In this document: positions 34,488-45,399 of the stretch, in pieces
Layout: every line of letters begins with the position of its first letter
Numbering within the stretch: position 1 is the stretch's first letter
Assembly (NCBI GenBank): GCA_905221605.1
Contig: CAJNDS010000811.1
Coordinates: forward strand, 1-64,000
Length of the DNA stretch: 64,000 bases
Source: Symbiodinium natans
Lineage: Eukaryota; Sar; Dinophyceae; Suessiales; Symbiodiniaceae
Reading direction: 5' to 3'
Notes under the pieces: generated by a model
What the model was told of the DNA's origin: nothing
Seen by the model: the letters and a program-made list of their open reading frames with translations, nothing else
Databases searched by the model: none
Translations under genes and position numbers: made by a program

Positions 34488-35087
34488 CTGTGGCAGCCCT
34501 CCCCTGGCTCCCCGACCAGTCAGCCACCGTAGAAGAGAAACAAACGCACAGACTCGCATGAGAATCCTCTGCGTGCCCCGGTTCACGTTCCCTGCGTTGC
34601 ATGCCCTGCAAGAAACAATTTGCTTCAGAACTGCAGCTGCTTGGGGCTTTGGCGAAAGAGGGACGCGTCGACATCAGCAAGAGCAAAGGATAGCCAAGGC
34701 CTTGTTTTTCAGAGCTGCACACAGCTTCGAGGCCTATATGCACTGAATCTGAATTTGAACCCAAGTTTGACTATGCCGCAGTCTGAGAACCGGGCCGCCG
34801 GGCAGCTGTCTGCAGTGAGCTTGTCAATCAAATTTGTTGCTGAATGTGGCAGTCGGAGCCGCAGCGCTGGAGCTTGCAACACACAGGGAAGCGAGCTCTA
34901 GGTGCAGGATGGTGCAGGATGGTGCAGGGGCGGGGTGTGCACGCAGAAGGCGAGGGCTCTCTGCGAAGATACAGAGCGAGAAAAAAAGAAACCGGCGAGG
35001 AGTCAAGTTGTGACCGGGTTCAGCGCTTGGAACATTTGATGTGGTTCCGATTGCAGAGTCGGGATATCGGGGCGACATTTAGGAGAG

Positions 35088-35862
35088 CTAAGGTATAGGC
35101 CAGTAGGCCCAGAGCACTTTGGAGTTTTGGGAATCCTTTTGCACGAGGCTCTCTGAGATCCCTTAAGGACGTCTCTCGTCACGACGCTCGTCTGCCGTGC
35201 TAATGGCTCGTTTGAGCTCATGCTGCGTCAGACTCGTCTCACCTCGACTCCCAAGACATGGAGCGTACAAAGTCGCACAAAGGGTCGCAAAGTCGCTACA
35301 GACAAGAAAAACGCGCCAACAGCCTCGGTGCAATGGCCGCCAAGTCAGAGTCGCAGGTGGGGACCTTATCTCTCGGGCATCCAAGAACGCGAAGCGTCCT
35401 TTTCGATGGCTTAGCTTCGGGCAGTAGGGCGTCTTCGTCTTGTGCATGTGATCCACGAACAAGCAAACATCACCTAAGACAAAAGGCAGCGCGAAAGCAG
35501 CGAAATCATCTGCGGCAGGGGCCACAGGAGACTCAATGTGCTACAGCCTGCTACAATGTTGCTGCATATGTCTCCGCATGCTTCCTGCACTTGGGCAGCG
35601 GCAGGACTGCTTGCCGAACTTGTCCACTGGCTTATCGGCCTGGGCCAACTTGGCTCCCAGCTCGGCAACTTCTGAGAACTCAAAGGGCAGACAAGGGCAG
35701 GGCCGTCTTCCATCTTGAGCCGTACATTTGGTTGCATGTCATTGGAACAACGAAGTCGCCTCAGGAAGCACAAAAGCATACAAAAGCACTACCGCAACGA
35801 GCTCTGTCTGACCAGTTAACAGAGGCACACGCGCGTCGCCCGCGCTACCGCTTTCTCCGCAG
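35088..35862 (-). CDS. partial five-exon gene, conserved-looking protein of unknown function
   Basis: Five minus-strand exons join in phase: 35862-35833, 35671-35615, 35473-35365, 35295-35243 and 35161-35088 (TAG). The join reads AEKAVARAT, then VAELGAKLAQADKPVDKF, then DVCLFVDHMHKTKTPYCPKL and FAFLDAREI, then DFATLCATLYAPCLGSR, and ends VLWAYWPIP. Two introns begin with GC, the others with GT. The first two exons form one helix; the third has Cys, His and aromatic residues as in a folded domain. The 5' end is missing, so at least 107 codons are seen. I cannot name the family. Confidence 0.5.
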
Positions 35863-36454
35863 CTGAAGACAACCTCTTAATGGAGGCTTTTTCTGGCTCT
35901 CTCAATGGCGCCACACCGAAGGTAGGCAGCTCTCTCCGTCGCACATGCGGTGCGCCGTGCGCCACATGCGGTGCGCCATGCTGCGCCTCTTCTCCGTCGC
36001 CTGGCGTCCTCCGCTCAAACGAGACAGCAATAAACCCATCTTAAAACGGAGATTTCAAGTTTAGGAGAGCAGAACGTCGAGCATGGTTCCACTCTACGCC
36101 GTGCTACCCTATCTTCACACACACGTCACTTAAACGGAGTCATCTTGCCTTGGGGTACACGCACAGACTACACGTAGTCACGGGTCCCGTGTTCTAAGTG
36201 TTGAAAGGACTGGGCATTGAGTCTTTGACCTGCACAAGTCCTGCTGCCACGAGCGTGCTCTCTGGGAGGTCAATGGAGGTGACGGTGCCTAAAACCTAGG
36301 ACTGGCCGAGGCAACTGATGGCAACTGAACACCTTGCCGATGCCCAACTCCTTATCACTACTTGCCTGCATTGCACAAGCCTGCACCGTGGCACAATGTC
36401 TGCTTTGCCACCTACGCCCAATGCCCAACAAACCCTGAACCAAAACATGGAGTA

Positions 36455-36681
36455 CTAATTGCGGATGGCTCGTCGCTGCTCTGCACACGGCTCCTCTGAG
36501 CATCTTTCTTGCAGCTGGGCTGCCCGTGCGGCTTCCCGCACTCCCTCCTCCGTAAGCATGCCTGCAGCTGGGCTTTAATTGGGGAAGTTAGTTTGGGTAT
36601 TTCACTGTTGAGAGCTTTCAGGGTTTGGGTATGTTTGGGTCTCGTACTTCGCGCAGAACAGATATCGCGGCAAGGCTTCAC
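36455..36681 (-). CDS. C-terminal exons of an unidentified helical protein
   Basis: Exon 36681-36655 (EALPRYLF) uses a GC donor and joins in phase 1 to the last exon 36561-36455. That exon reads MLTEEGVREAARAAQLQERC and on to RAIRN and a TAG. The charged helical tail is clearly protein-like. Upstream exons are not resolved. It lies just downstream of the gene at 37.4-38.3 kb and could be that gene's continuation only if the stop there is spliced out. Confidence 0.42.
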
Positions 36682-37424
36682 CTGTAGAGCCAGCGCCAAG
36701 GAGAGCCCCCGCAGCACTTTGAGGTTTACAATGACATACAAAAGCCAAGTAGGCCAAGCTTGCACGGAGGTTCCAAGGCTTACACAAATCCGGCCCGGCG
36801 CTACCCCAGAACGCCTCTGGAGCTTGAAGTGCAAGCATTGAGCTTCTGGCCGCCAATCAGATATCGAGGGCTTACGGAGCTTTACGGTACCCAAGACCCG
36901 AGCTCCTCAACTCAACGCGAACACCACAGAGAAAACGCAACCCCCCATCCCGCACCCGTGAAAGAAAACGTGTGAGGGCCGGGCAAGGTGAGGTCAGAGA
37001 GCGACCCAACTCCGGTGCTCCTGCTGCGAGCCCAGGCTGTGGCGGCTAGATTTTTGTTTCTGCGGTGGCATCGATATGGTTTTGCAGGGACCCAAGTTAG
37101 TGGCGCGGAGGTATCGAGCAGGTATTGCCAGATTATTGCGCAGGTCTCACGATGACCACGTCACTCCAAATCCCCTACCTTCATTCTAACCCACTCAACT
37201 CCGTTCCATTCCCGCCCCACTGATGACAAAACCGTCGTGCACACTTAATTGAAATTCAGCTTCTACTGTGAAATTCCCTTCCGCACTTGTAAGAAGTACC
37301 CCATTGATCTTCAATTTTCCTGAATGCATCCCAGGCTTTGACAAGGATCAGCGTACAAGGATCAGCGTACGTCGTAGTCATCGGGGTTCAGGGAGTCAGC
37401 CTTTGCTCATGCGTTCACATCCCT

Positions 37425-38312
37425 TCACCGAAAATTCCGCCTAAAGGCACTCCTGGTCTCGGTGGAGGAGGAGCGAGGTCTGTCGAAGATAGCTTGGAAG
37501 CCTTCCTGGCGCAATGGTTCCGGATGGTTTTGGAGCATTCCTCGGGTTAACGGGGATTCGTCTGCGTGGGGGTGAACGGCTGAGGTTGAAGCTTGAAGAC
37601 CCAGTCCCAATCGCCTGCAGAAGGCTATTCGGCACCAGAGCAACCGTTTCCATTCACCTCTCGGCACATCTCTCGGCCCTTTGCGATGGCCCTACTTTTA
37701 CTCAATAACCTTCAACCTACCGTGGAATGCCGTGTTGGCCTTCCGCGTGCACTCTTTGGTGCACGAGCTCGGACTTTGCGAGCGGTTGCGCTTGAGCAGC
37801 GCTGGGTGTCGTCATCTTCTGGAAGCCGTCATGTATGCCTGCGAGCTCAAACCTACAAGGCCCCCCTGTCTTGCGCCAAGCAGGATTTCCGGGCAATTGC
37901 TGTACTCTGCCGCGCCTTCTGGTACTCTTCAGCCTGAGGGGCTGCATGACTGGAACCATTGCTGGGCAACCGTTGCTGGGCAACCATTGCTGGGCAACCA
38001 TTGTTGGGCAACCATTGTTGGGCGAGCGCTTCGAGACATGCTGTTTGAGAGGCTCCTTCGGGTCCCTCTTCACGTTGAAGTCCTCCAACTGCTGGAAGGC
38101 CTCCGCGCTCTGCAAAAGCTGTGGTTTCAGGAAAGGTTCCATTATCAGGGGCCCAACTCTCCCAACTCTCTTCAGAAATGACTGCCGACACTCGCTGAGG
38201 ACCTGAAGACACCTCTTTCATGTCCCGAACGGGTCTTGGGACATTGGCGCCTTCTGCTTGTCCAAGACTCGGCGGATGCCCGGAGGGTACCGTCCCCGGC
38301 AGTGCCAGCTGC
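37425..38312 (-). CDS. partial four-exon gene of unknown function
   Basis: Exons 38312-38236, 38181-38013, 37838-37721 and 37614-37425 join in phase and end at TGA. Text marks are RGRYPPGIRRVLDKQKAP, then FLKRVGRVGPLIMEPFLKPQ and AFQQLEDFNVKRDPKEPLKQ, then IHDGFQKMTTPSAAQAQPLA, and finally DESPLTRGMLQNHPEPLRQE. The first donor would be GA (CAA|GAC), the others GT. The protein is basic and soluble. The 5' end lies upstream and was not found. A 14-bp tandem repeat lies in the intron between the second and third exons. The family is not recognised. Confidence 0.5.
37955..38028. repeat. 14-bp tandem repeat, about 5 copies
   Basis: The unit AACCATTGCTGGGC, with T or C changes, is repeated about five times. 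It starts at the 3' edge of the exon 38181-38013, whose GT donor falls inside the last unit. Confidence 0.9.
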
Positions 38313-38319
38313 CTGCCGA

Positions 38320-39685
38320 GGCCCAAGCGATCCAAAAAGCGCACATGAACAATCAAGAACAACAAGAAAGCAGCTCTTCCCTTTTCTTTTCTCACGGCTC
38401 TGTCACCCACAAGCATGGCCCCAAATCACCGCAAGTCCCGCATGATGTACATATATGCTACATGCTTTCAGCATGGCCACCCCCCCCCCCTCATGGCAAA
38501 AGCAGCGGCAGAACCTTGGACGCGCTGTGCATTCTCGAGCTCATCTCGTACGGCAAAGCTGCCGAACTGTTGTCACATCCAGAGCTGATGAAAGTGTGGA
38601 TGTGCTGCAAATCTTTTTCAGCTGGCCTTGAACGGTACTGCTGCCGTCACCCACCGCCAGCACACACCAGATCAGAGCGAAGCACAGCAAAGGCAGCTAA
38701 AGCTGCCGTTGATCTAAATGGTGCTTGATGTGTGAATCATAAGCATGCTTTTCAAACCCGTTGAACATTGCCGTTGCTGTCCCATGAGATTTTTCATTTC
38801 CGGCATCCCCCACCATTGGAAACATGGCGCGGCCTCGTTTTCTTGAAATCGGAGCCAAAGCCACATCTCACACCACATGGGGGTGGCCCAGTGATGCTCT
38901 GTGGCGTGATAGAGCTTCATTGAGTAGAGGGCACAAATGCAATGGCACGGATTAGCCTAGTGGGCAGGTTTTCACACCCCTAAAGAAAAAGCAGCGAAGA
39001 GCGGAAGAAACACCCGAAAAGCACGAGAGCAACCCAGAGCCGCACACGCTGAGCAGTGCCTTGTGTGGCACATGGAAGGGTGCGGCTGTCAGGCACCAGC
39101 TCCGTTGCGTCAAAACTATATAACGATTTAACTTTAAGTGATGAGCACTTCAAGGACTTGGGGTGGTGAAAAGCCTGCCTGGGGCATCGCAGTTCCAATT
39201 CAGGGGATCTGCCACCCACTCTTTGGACTCCTCTGACACGTTCAGCACCTTCGCTCGAGGCTCTATGCTTCTCGGGGCGAGAAAAAAAAAGATCATCTGG
39301 GAACCCAAGGACCTGCAACCCCTGGCCTTGAAGATGCGCACCAGCCCACGTTGACTCGTGTACGCTTCCTCGAAGAGCCGCGCGTCTACCTCCCGAGGCG
39401 AGTGATGCTGAGATGTTGGGACTGGCGACCGACATGAAGAGTAAACTGAAAACTGCTGGCCTGGATGTTCTCCACCTGCCCATGTGAATGCCTTCAGATC
39501 ACACTTACATATCTACGAGCACGGCAAGAGCCCTTGAAAACGCCTCCGGCAAGGCAACTGCAACACATGCAGCAATGAAAAGGAGCCTGGGGGCAACGAA
39601 GAATGAGCAATCAGGCAACCCCTGCGCACCCCCGCGTCAGCCGTGTGAGCAAGGTTTTCAGGTGTCATTGATCCCAGAGAATGAG
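38320..39685. other. no gene recognised
   Basis: Frames of 60-170 codons occur on both strands without splice borders or a family pattern that I can defend. A run of ten C residues lies near 38,476. Confidence 0.4.
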
Positions 39686-39689
39686 ACCA

Positions 39690-40375
39690 TTAGATTGGCG
39701 ACATTGATAGTGAAGAAGGACTAGGTGAAGCACAGGATCGCAGTGGAAATCCGGTGAAGCCCAGCGACAGCTTCCACAGCAGGGAGTTGTTCATCTGCTC
39801 CTGAAAACTGGGGGGAACGCAAGGGAAGAAACCATGCAGGGACTGGGACGATGAGCCAACGGGCCGAGCTGCACTGGGCAGCTTCGTCTTCCGGTCCAGG
39901 TGGAAGGCCTTGCACAGAGGGTCGCCCGGGCAGACGTCGCCGTACACCTGCACATCCACGTCCGGGCAAGAAAGAAGATGTGGTTGTGATTGTTTGTCTC
40001 AGGAGTCTCAGGAGAAAGAGAGACGGAGGAGGACAAGGGAGCGATCGCACTCGGAGTGTTGCGCCATGTTTGCTTCAGAGGGGCCGAGTTGGCGATCCGC
40101 GCCATGTGCGGCGACTTCGCAACATCATCCCCGCCTCTCGCTTTTAGACACGTACACCCCCGTAGTTCCTTCTGAGTCACAGGAGCAGACTGCATCACAC
40201 GCAAAGTGAAGCCAGTCAAAAGCCACGCCTCCCCAGATGAGCACGAAATCTGCCAAATGGCGGATCACCTGCCACGATGCGCACAACGCGCTCCGAGCGC
40301 AGCTGGGCGCTCAGGATCCTGCGCCTCGTGAGACTCTTTCTCCGGACCTGCCAGGGCATTGACGGGGCGCTCTAC
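39690..40375 (-). CDS. partial multi-exon gene, possible membrane protein
   Basis: Several minus-strand pieces look like exons of one gene. They are about 40,350-40,285 (RRILSAQLRSERVVRIV with a GC donor), about 40,240-40,160 (FVLIWGGVAFDWLHFACDAV, hydrophobic and aromatic), about 40,140-40,040 (DDVAKSPHMARIANSAPLKQ), about 39,945-39,870 (VYGDVCPGDPLCKAFHLDRK) and 39,788-39,690 (EQMNNSLLWKLSLGFTGF, to a TAA). The phases between them were not all settled. The FDWLHFAC stretch faintly recalls the C-terminal part of TAPT1-type membrane proteins, but that is a guess. Confidence 0.35.
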
Positions 40376-40824
40376 GAACACCTGTGATGCCTCGCTCCCA
40401 CGCAGCTGATCTCACGACCTTGTCACTCGCGGACCCTAGCCCATGATAACCATTTGCCCCTACCATTCCCCCCTTTTTCCCGGGGCTCCTGTCAAGCAGC
40501 GGCCCAGCAATGCGATGTGCTCATGGTTCCAGGTGTTCCCATCTGCCAAGGTGGTGCCTCGGGGAGCTCCTCTGCAGTTCCTCTGCAGTTCCTCTGTGCT
40601 CCCTTCCTCTGCTCCCTTTGCTTCCTCCAAGCGCACTTCTCACAATCTCGGCCTGGGCTCCGAGCGATTGGCCAACCCATTGATTTGGTAGCCATAGTCC
40701 CACCAAGCCATGACCCGGGCATCCGGCCTCACTTCATTTTAACCAAAGAAAAGAAGGAGCTCCCGAACTGCTCTCGCCTGTGCGATGCTTCTGGGAGCCA
40801 AGCGGGGTCTGGTCCCGCAGCCAC

Positions 40825-41565
40825 CAATAAGCCTGCGCATACTTTAAGCTTCACCTGCACTATCAATGATCGCATGCGCTAGCTATTGATGGGTAGACTC
40901 CGGCTACACACCGCATCAACAAACGCGGCAGACTACTGCGCGGAGGGAAACCGCACCTCTCGGTAGTCATCCACCAGCACCTCCTGGAAGATTCGGGGAT
41001 CTTCGAAGGACGTGGCTGCTGAGAGGTACAAGGGGACTCATGGAGACCCTGTCTCGCGGAGCTGCGAAACAACGAAGCGCATGCTAGCTGGCCTGCAGGG
41101 TATTGAAGCCCAAACCGGAAGTTGCTCAGGCAACACACTTGTGGCACAACTTTGTGTGATGCGAATCACCCCGCCCAATCCCCCATCAAAGTACAGCGCC
41201 CTGCAGGGGCCTGGCCCATATTTCTTCACTCTAAGGAAGCCCATAAGTTGTTCCAAGGAGTTCAAAGAGCCAAATTCGGTGGCAAACGTTTGGACCTCGT
41301 GCATACGACATCCCCCTCGCTTGCTTGGATTCTGTATAGTTCGGGTGACGCGGAGCTTCCTCGTCGCCCTGGCGCAGCTTCTTGATGATGGAGGGCTGCG
41401 ACCTGACTCAGGGTTCGACTCTTGAGGTGCATCTACATCTTTGACGGTCGCAGAGTGAGTTGCCGGCAGGCGCTCCGCAACTGTCCAGCAGTAGCTGATA
41501 AACTCAAACCCACAGGCCAGGATCATCAGCATCAACAGGACCGCAGTGGCCTTCGCAAGGCGCAT
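40825..41565 (-). CDS. possible type II membrane glycosyltransferase (GT31-like)
   Basis: A minus-strand ATG at 41,565 starts MRLAKATAVLLMLMILACG, a short basic head and a membrane anchor as in Golgi type II enzymes. The frame then runs open to about 41,090. Small exons follow in phase: 41087-41058 (SMRFVVSQL, GC donor), 41018-40957 (EDPRIFQEVLVDDYRE) and 40854-40825 (VKLKVCAGLL). The order of RFVVSQ, E....F..VLVDDYRE and VKLKVCAGLL recalls the GT31 pattern of a FLLG-like strand followed by D.Y.NLTLKT. The DXD motif was not found, so the call is tentative. The 39-bp intron between the first two small exons is suspiciously short. Confidence 0.35.
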
Positions 41566-41769
41566 CCGCCAGACTCCCCGACACCCCCCGCGAGCAAGAC
41601 AATGCGAGACAACCGCCTTCCGCTGCCAGATGGACTCTCGGTAGGCCTCTGGCAAGCAACAGCATTCACGAAAGCCGCCAAAACAGAACAGCGTCAACAC
41701 TACTGATATTCGCCTGACCTCAAAAAACGCTGCTCATATCAGCGCCCGCTCGTCTTTGTGAGTGCCGGA

Positions 41770-41872
41770 TGGGCAGCAGCAGTAGCAGGAGCGGCAGCAG
41801 CGGCAGTGGCGGCGGCGGCAGCGGCAGCGGCAGCAGCAGCAGCAGCAGCAGCAGCGGCGGCATCGCTACTGA
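41770..41872. repeat. GCA/GGC trinucleotide-type repeat
   Basis: CAG, GGC and AGCAGCGG units run for about 100 bp. Frames through it encode poly-Ala, poly-Leu or poly-Ser depending on strand and phase. It lies next to, and perhaps within, the last visible exon of the gene at 41.9-42.2 kb. Confidence 0.9.
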
Positions 41873-41879
41873 CCGCTGC

Positions 41880-42194
41880 CGCCACCGCCGGTGTGAGGAT
41901 TGGGGGGCCTCTGGGAAGCCCTGGAAAGCCTCTTCGGAACCCTGTGAGGTTCGCAACAGGTCCGTTTTGGCAGAAGATTGCATGGCCTAGGCCAGCCGGA
42001 CTGCCGAGGTGGCGCACGCAAGGATTTGCAGTAAACACATGTTTGCTTTACCGAAAACAACAAACAAGAATCTACAGGAGTCGAACAACAACCATGCCCA
42101 TCATCCGGAGCCCCGGCCTCGCGCAGGGGCTGCGCCGCCTCCCGAAGCAGCTCCCGGAAGTCGCCGAAGCCTTGCACTCCCTCGGCTGCCCCAC
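41880..42194 (-). CDS. partial gene with two exons, unknown family
   Basis: Exon 42194-42093 runs from GAAAG|GTGGGG to CATG|GTTGTT. It reads EGVQGFGDFRELLREAAQPL and then REAGAPDDGH, a convincing amphipathic helix. A second exon from CCTAG|GCC at 41,986 follows in phase 1 and reads GHAIFCQNGPVANLTG or, in another frame, a Ser/Gln-rich text; the choice is open. It runs into the trinucleotide repeat. Upstream, about 42,430-42,310, a frame with VPCGDGQGEGEEAKG may be the preceding exon. Confidence 0.38.
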
Positions 42195-43339
42195 CTTTCG
42201 AGAGGGAAAGACGAAGGATGTGGGATGTGGGATGTAAAACACCCGATTAAACACATGCAACCTGCAAGAAGAGTGAAGAAACTCGGACATAAAAGAGCCG
42301 CGAACCTCGCCTTCTGCGCCTTCTGTGCCTTTGGCTTCCTCGCCTTCCCCCTGGCCGTCGCCACAAGGCACGCCGAGCTGCCGCAGCGCCCACCGTGCAG
42401 CCCAGGCGACGCCGACTCCCCCTCGAGAGTTTCTTGGGATGCTCTTTGTTTTGGGTATACAGCGTGTCAATAGCGTGTCATGAGGCCGCATACTTGCGTG
42501 CGGAGGATGTCATCACGCCGATGTTGGAACCCTGCAGTTGTGAGAAGGCCCACCTAGCGCTCCAGCAATGGGCCCGAGTAGCAGCACCAGCCTCGACACG
42601 CGCTTGCAGTAGCCACTGTTGCAGCCGCTTTCGCAGGCGCTTCTTTCACTTGCAACATGACGCTTCAAGCTCAACAGGGTTTAATGCCGAGTCACCGGTT
42701 CATTTTGGAAGAGAAGTAGTAGGTAACAGCCTAAGCGATCCGGCTGCAAGTCTACCTCGTGCACACCTCAGATCTCCAAATATCTCCATCGACCCGGAGG
42801 CAGGAGACTAGGCCAATGGCACCGTAGATGATGAGAAAGGCCTGCCCCATACCACACAAAACGGCCTTGCTCTCCCTGTCTTCCAATGTTCCCAACCCCA
42901 CCCGGCATGACCCCAAGGATCACGACAGGAGGCTGGTGCTTCTGTTTTCCTCATCTTTTCCTTCTTTCTCCTCCCCGCCCCCGCCAAGCTCTGTCTGTGA
43001 TCTTCGTGGAATTGTTTTTCACATTTTTTCTTGGGCCTTGGGACACCGCTCCCCAGGCGAGTTGTGCCTGGATGGGTTGAAACACATGCAAACCACAGGC
43101 CAATACGCGTATCTCCCTATATTCCGTTTAGTACGACCATTGGCAAAGCACCCTCATCTGCAAACATTACGGGTGTCCTTGGCTCGTTCGGGCAACTGCG
43201 TGATACCTCTATGTCGTTCTTGCCGAGAAGGCTGAGGTTGACCCCCCCCCCCGCTTTCGCTTGTGATCTGCACGCCCCAGTCTCAATCAAATGGCCCACA
43301 GGGAAAGCGGAGTGGAACGATGCGGCCACTAGGGAAAAA

Positions 43340-43860
43340 GCCTGCTTGGTTGGATCGCAAATGAGAGAACAGCATTATAATACAAATGAAGTGCGTGATA
43401 ATAATCTGTGAACGAGTGAACGAAACCCGGGCCTTTTGCATGATGTTATGGCCCGGAAATATTGTATGACTTTAGTGTGTGAGAAGGCTAGAAAAATAGC
43501 ATTATTTTATGAGGCCCTTTTCCTCACGTTCCGTTCGTACGCTCTTGCAATTGATGTTATTGCGCGCTCTCATAATATTATTTGTATTCACTTCTCTCTA
43601 CACAATAAGTCATTCTAATAATGCGGCCGCAAAATATCTTCTTTGGGCCGCCAGCGAGCTGGTAATTTAAAGGATCTTCTAATGGTTTTACTACTAGCCC
43701 GTACAGATAATAGAGTAATAAATAAGAAAGCGAAGGAATGAAATCAATGAGCGTGCATTCGCTCTTTAACCACTCACGCTTTTTGTATGTTTACGGGCCA
43801 GAATGAATATAGTCTTTTGGCCCGTACACTCATATCTTTCTTCTAATCATTCCTGGGCGG
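43340..43860. other. AT-rich island with three GC-stem hairpins
   Basis: Base composition shifts sharply to AT for about 500 bp. Three perfect hairpins with GC-only or nearly GC-only stems lie within it: CCGGGCC/GGCCCGG at 43,427-43,456, GCGGCC/GGCCGC at 43,623-43,651, and ACGGGCCA/TGGCCCGT at 43,793-43,825. A longer, imperfect inverted match links about 43,375-43,395 (TATAATACAAATGAAGTG) and 43,580-43,597 (ATTATTTGTATTCACTTC). GC hairpins in AT-rich DNA are typical of organelle intergenic sequence, so an organelle-derived insertion is possible. No cox1, cob or cox3 text was recognised. Confidence 0.7.
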
Positions 43861-44416
43861 ATACTTCGGACCGGGCCTTGACGTCGTTGAGGCCGGCCAG
43901 GCAAACGACGAAGCCCAAAGGCGCCATGCTGCACATGTGGTGCAGAAACCTCGAAATCCAGAAACACGTTTCAAGGGTGTTTCGCTCAAGGAGAGGTGCA
44001 CAGCACTACACTGTCAATGTGAAACGCCACGAACATCAGGAAAACGTCAAAAACTGTGATGCTTCTGGTGCTCTCAGGGCCAAGGCTGCCAGTAGGCTCG
44101 GGGGCTCGTTGCCTCCGAGGGGTCTCTTGTGCACTGCGCCCCCATGTTTTTAAGGCTTTGAAGAGGTCTCCGCCTGGTGCTCGGCTACCGAGTCTACCAG
44201 CGGATTCCCAGTACCTGCACAATGGAGGAGGGCAAGGACTTTTCGCAAACCAGCGAAACAAGACTGTGCATTTGGGCCAGCAGGTTGCGGTTTGGGACTT
44301 TTGGCCGATAGTCTGTCTCGCCCCATCCTTTGGCCAAGCACGTGAAGCTTTCCTTGTGGTGCCCACTTGATCCATACCATTGGGCTCAGAAAGGAGAGCA
44401 TAGCGGGCCCTGTCAC

Positions 44417-44500
44417 TTGCAGTCCTTTAGCTAGCACGTACATCGTGCAGAAGTTCTCGGGGCTTGAAACGGCAAACCTTTCAAATGAGGTGGTCAAGGC
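44417..44500 (-). CDS. single exon of unknown gene
   Basis: A minus-strand exon from TCGAG|GCC to CTGCAA|GTGACA gives 28 codons: ALTTSFERFAVSSPENFCTM and YVLAKGLQ. The borders and text are plausible. Neighbouring pieces such as EVLLAVGALAALLASGQ at about 44,735-44,688, which ends at a CAG|GTCCTT donor, may belong to the same gene and would add a membrane segment. Confidence 0.35.
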
Positions 44501-45399
44501 CTCGAAGCTTCTCTTCCGAGGCTCGGGCGGTGCTTCACGAAGAGGCCCCGCACTCGGCTGGAGAGGGGTGCCACGTAGCCCCACTTGAGAAGGACTGAGC
44601 GCCAAGCAAAGGGCTCTCTTCGTGGGTTGCTCGAAGCTTCTGGGGATTGACCATGCATCTCTTGCTCGCTCAAAATTTAAGGACCTGGCCAGATGCCAGC
44701 AGCGCTGCCAAAGCACCGACAGCAAGGAGGACCTCTGGCAGGGGGGCAACACAAGTGCAACGGAGTGAAAGCCCTGCACCGCCGAGCACCTGAAAGCGCA
44801 AGCGACGGAACTCCTGGCCAGGACACAGTGCTCCCATGTGCTCCCCCCCCCCGGCTGTCACGGCTCCGCCGCACTTTGCCTTGCCTCGTCACGCAGCTTC
44901 GATCTCCTTTCTCTTCAGGTTTCAGCGTTTCAGCGCCAAGGGCCGGCAAAAGACAGCATGGCATGGAAGGGGCTCTCCTTCGCCAGACGCTGAGGCACTT
45001 CAGGACCTGCGCCAAGCACATCTCGCATGTACATCTGTGCAGCACTGTAGCCTCCCTTGCACTCTTTTCGTGGCCGCATTGGCCCCCCCCCCTCTCCTTC
45101 ACTTTTCTGGCACAGACCCACACGCACGCACGCGGACAGGGGCACCTTCTTTGGTCGACAGGGCGCGCCTGGAGGTAGAGGAAGACGAGGAGGGGCCCGG
45201 TCTGCTCCAGGCTCCTCCGAGCCAAACAAAGCAAAGGGCACAAGGGCGAAAGACAAGGGTTCGCGTAGGAAGGCGGTGCTTCAATCAATATGCGGACGAT
45301 CGAAATGCCCGGATGCGGCCCCCCAGCCTCAGAGGTGTCCAGCCGACCACAGGGATCTGCACCTAGGGACTGGAATGGACTGGAGACGCCCGAGGCCGT

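Noticed and set aside
41739-42038. Poly-alanine protein
   Set aside because: The homopolymer comes from the GCA/GGC repeat. Only the flanking part might be an exon.
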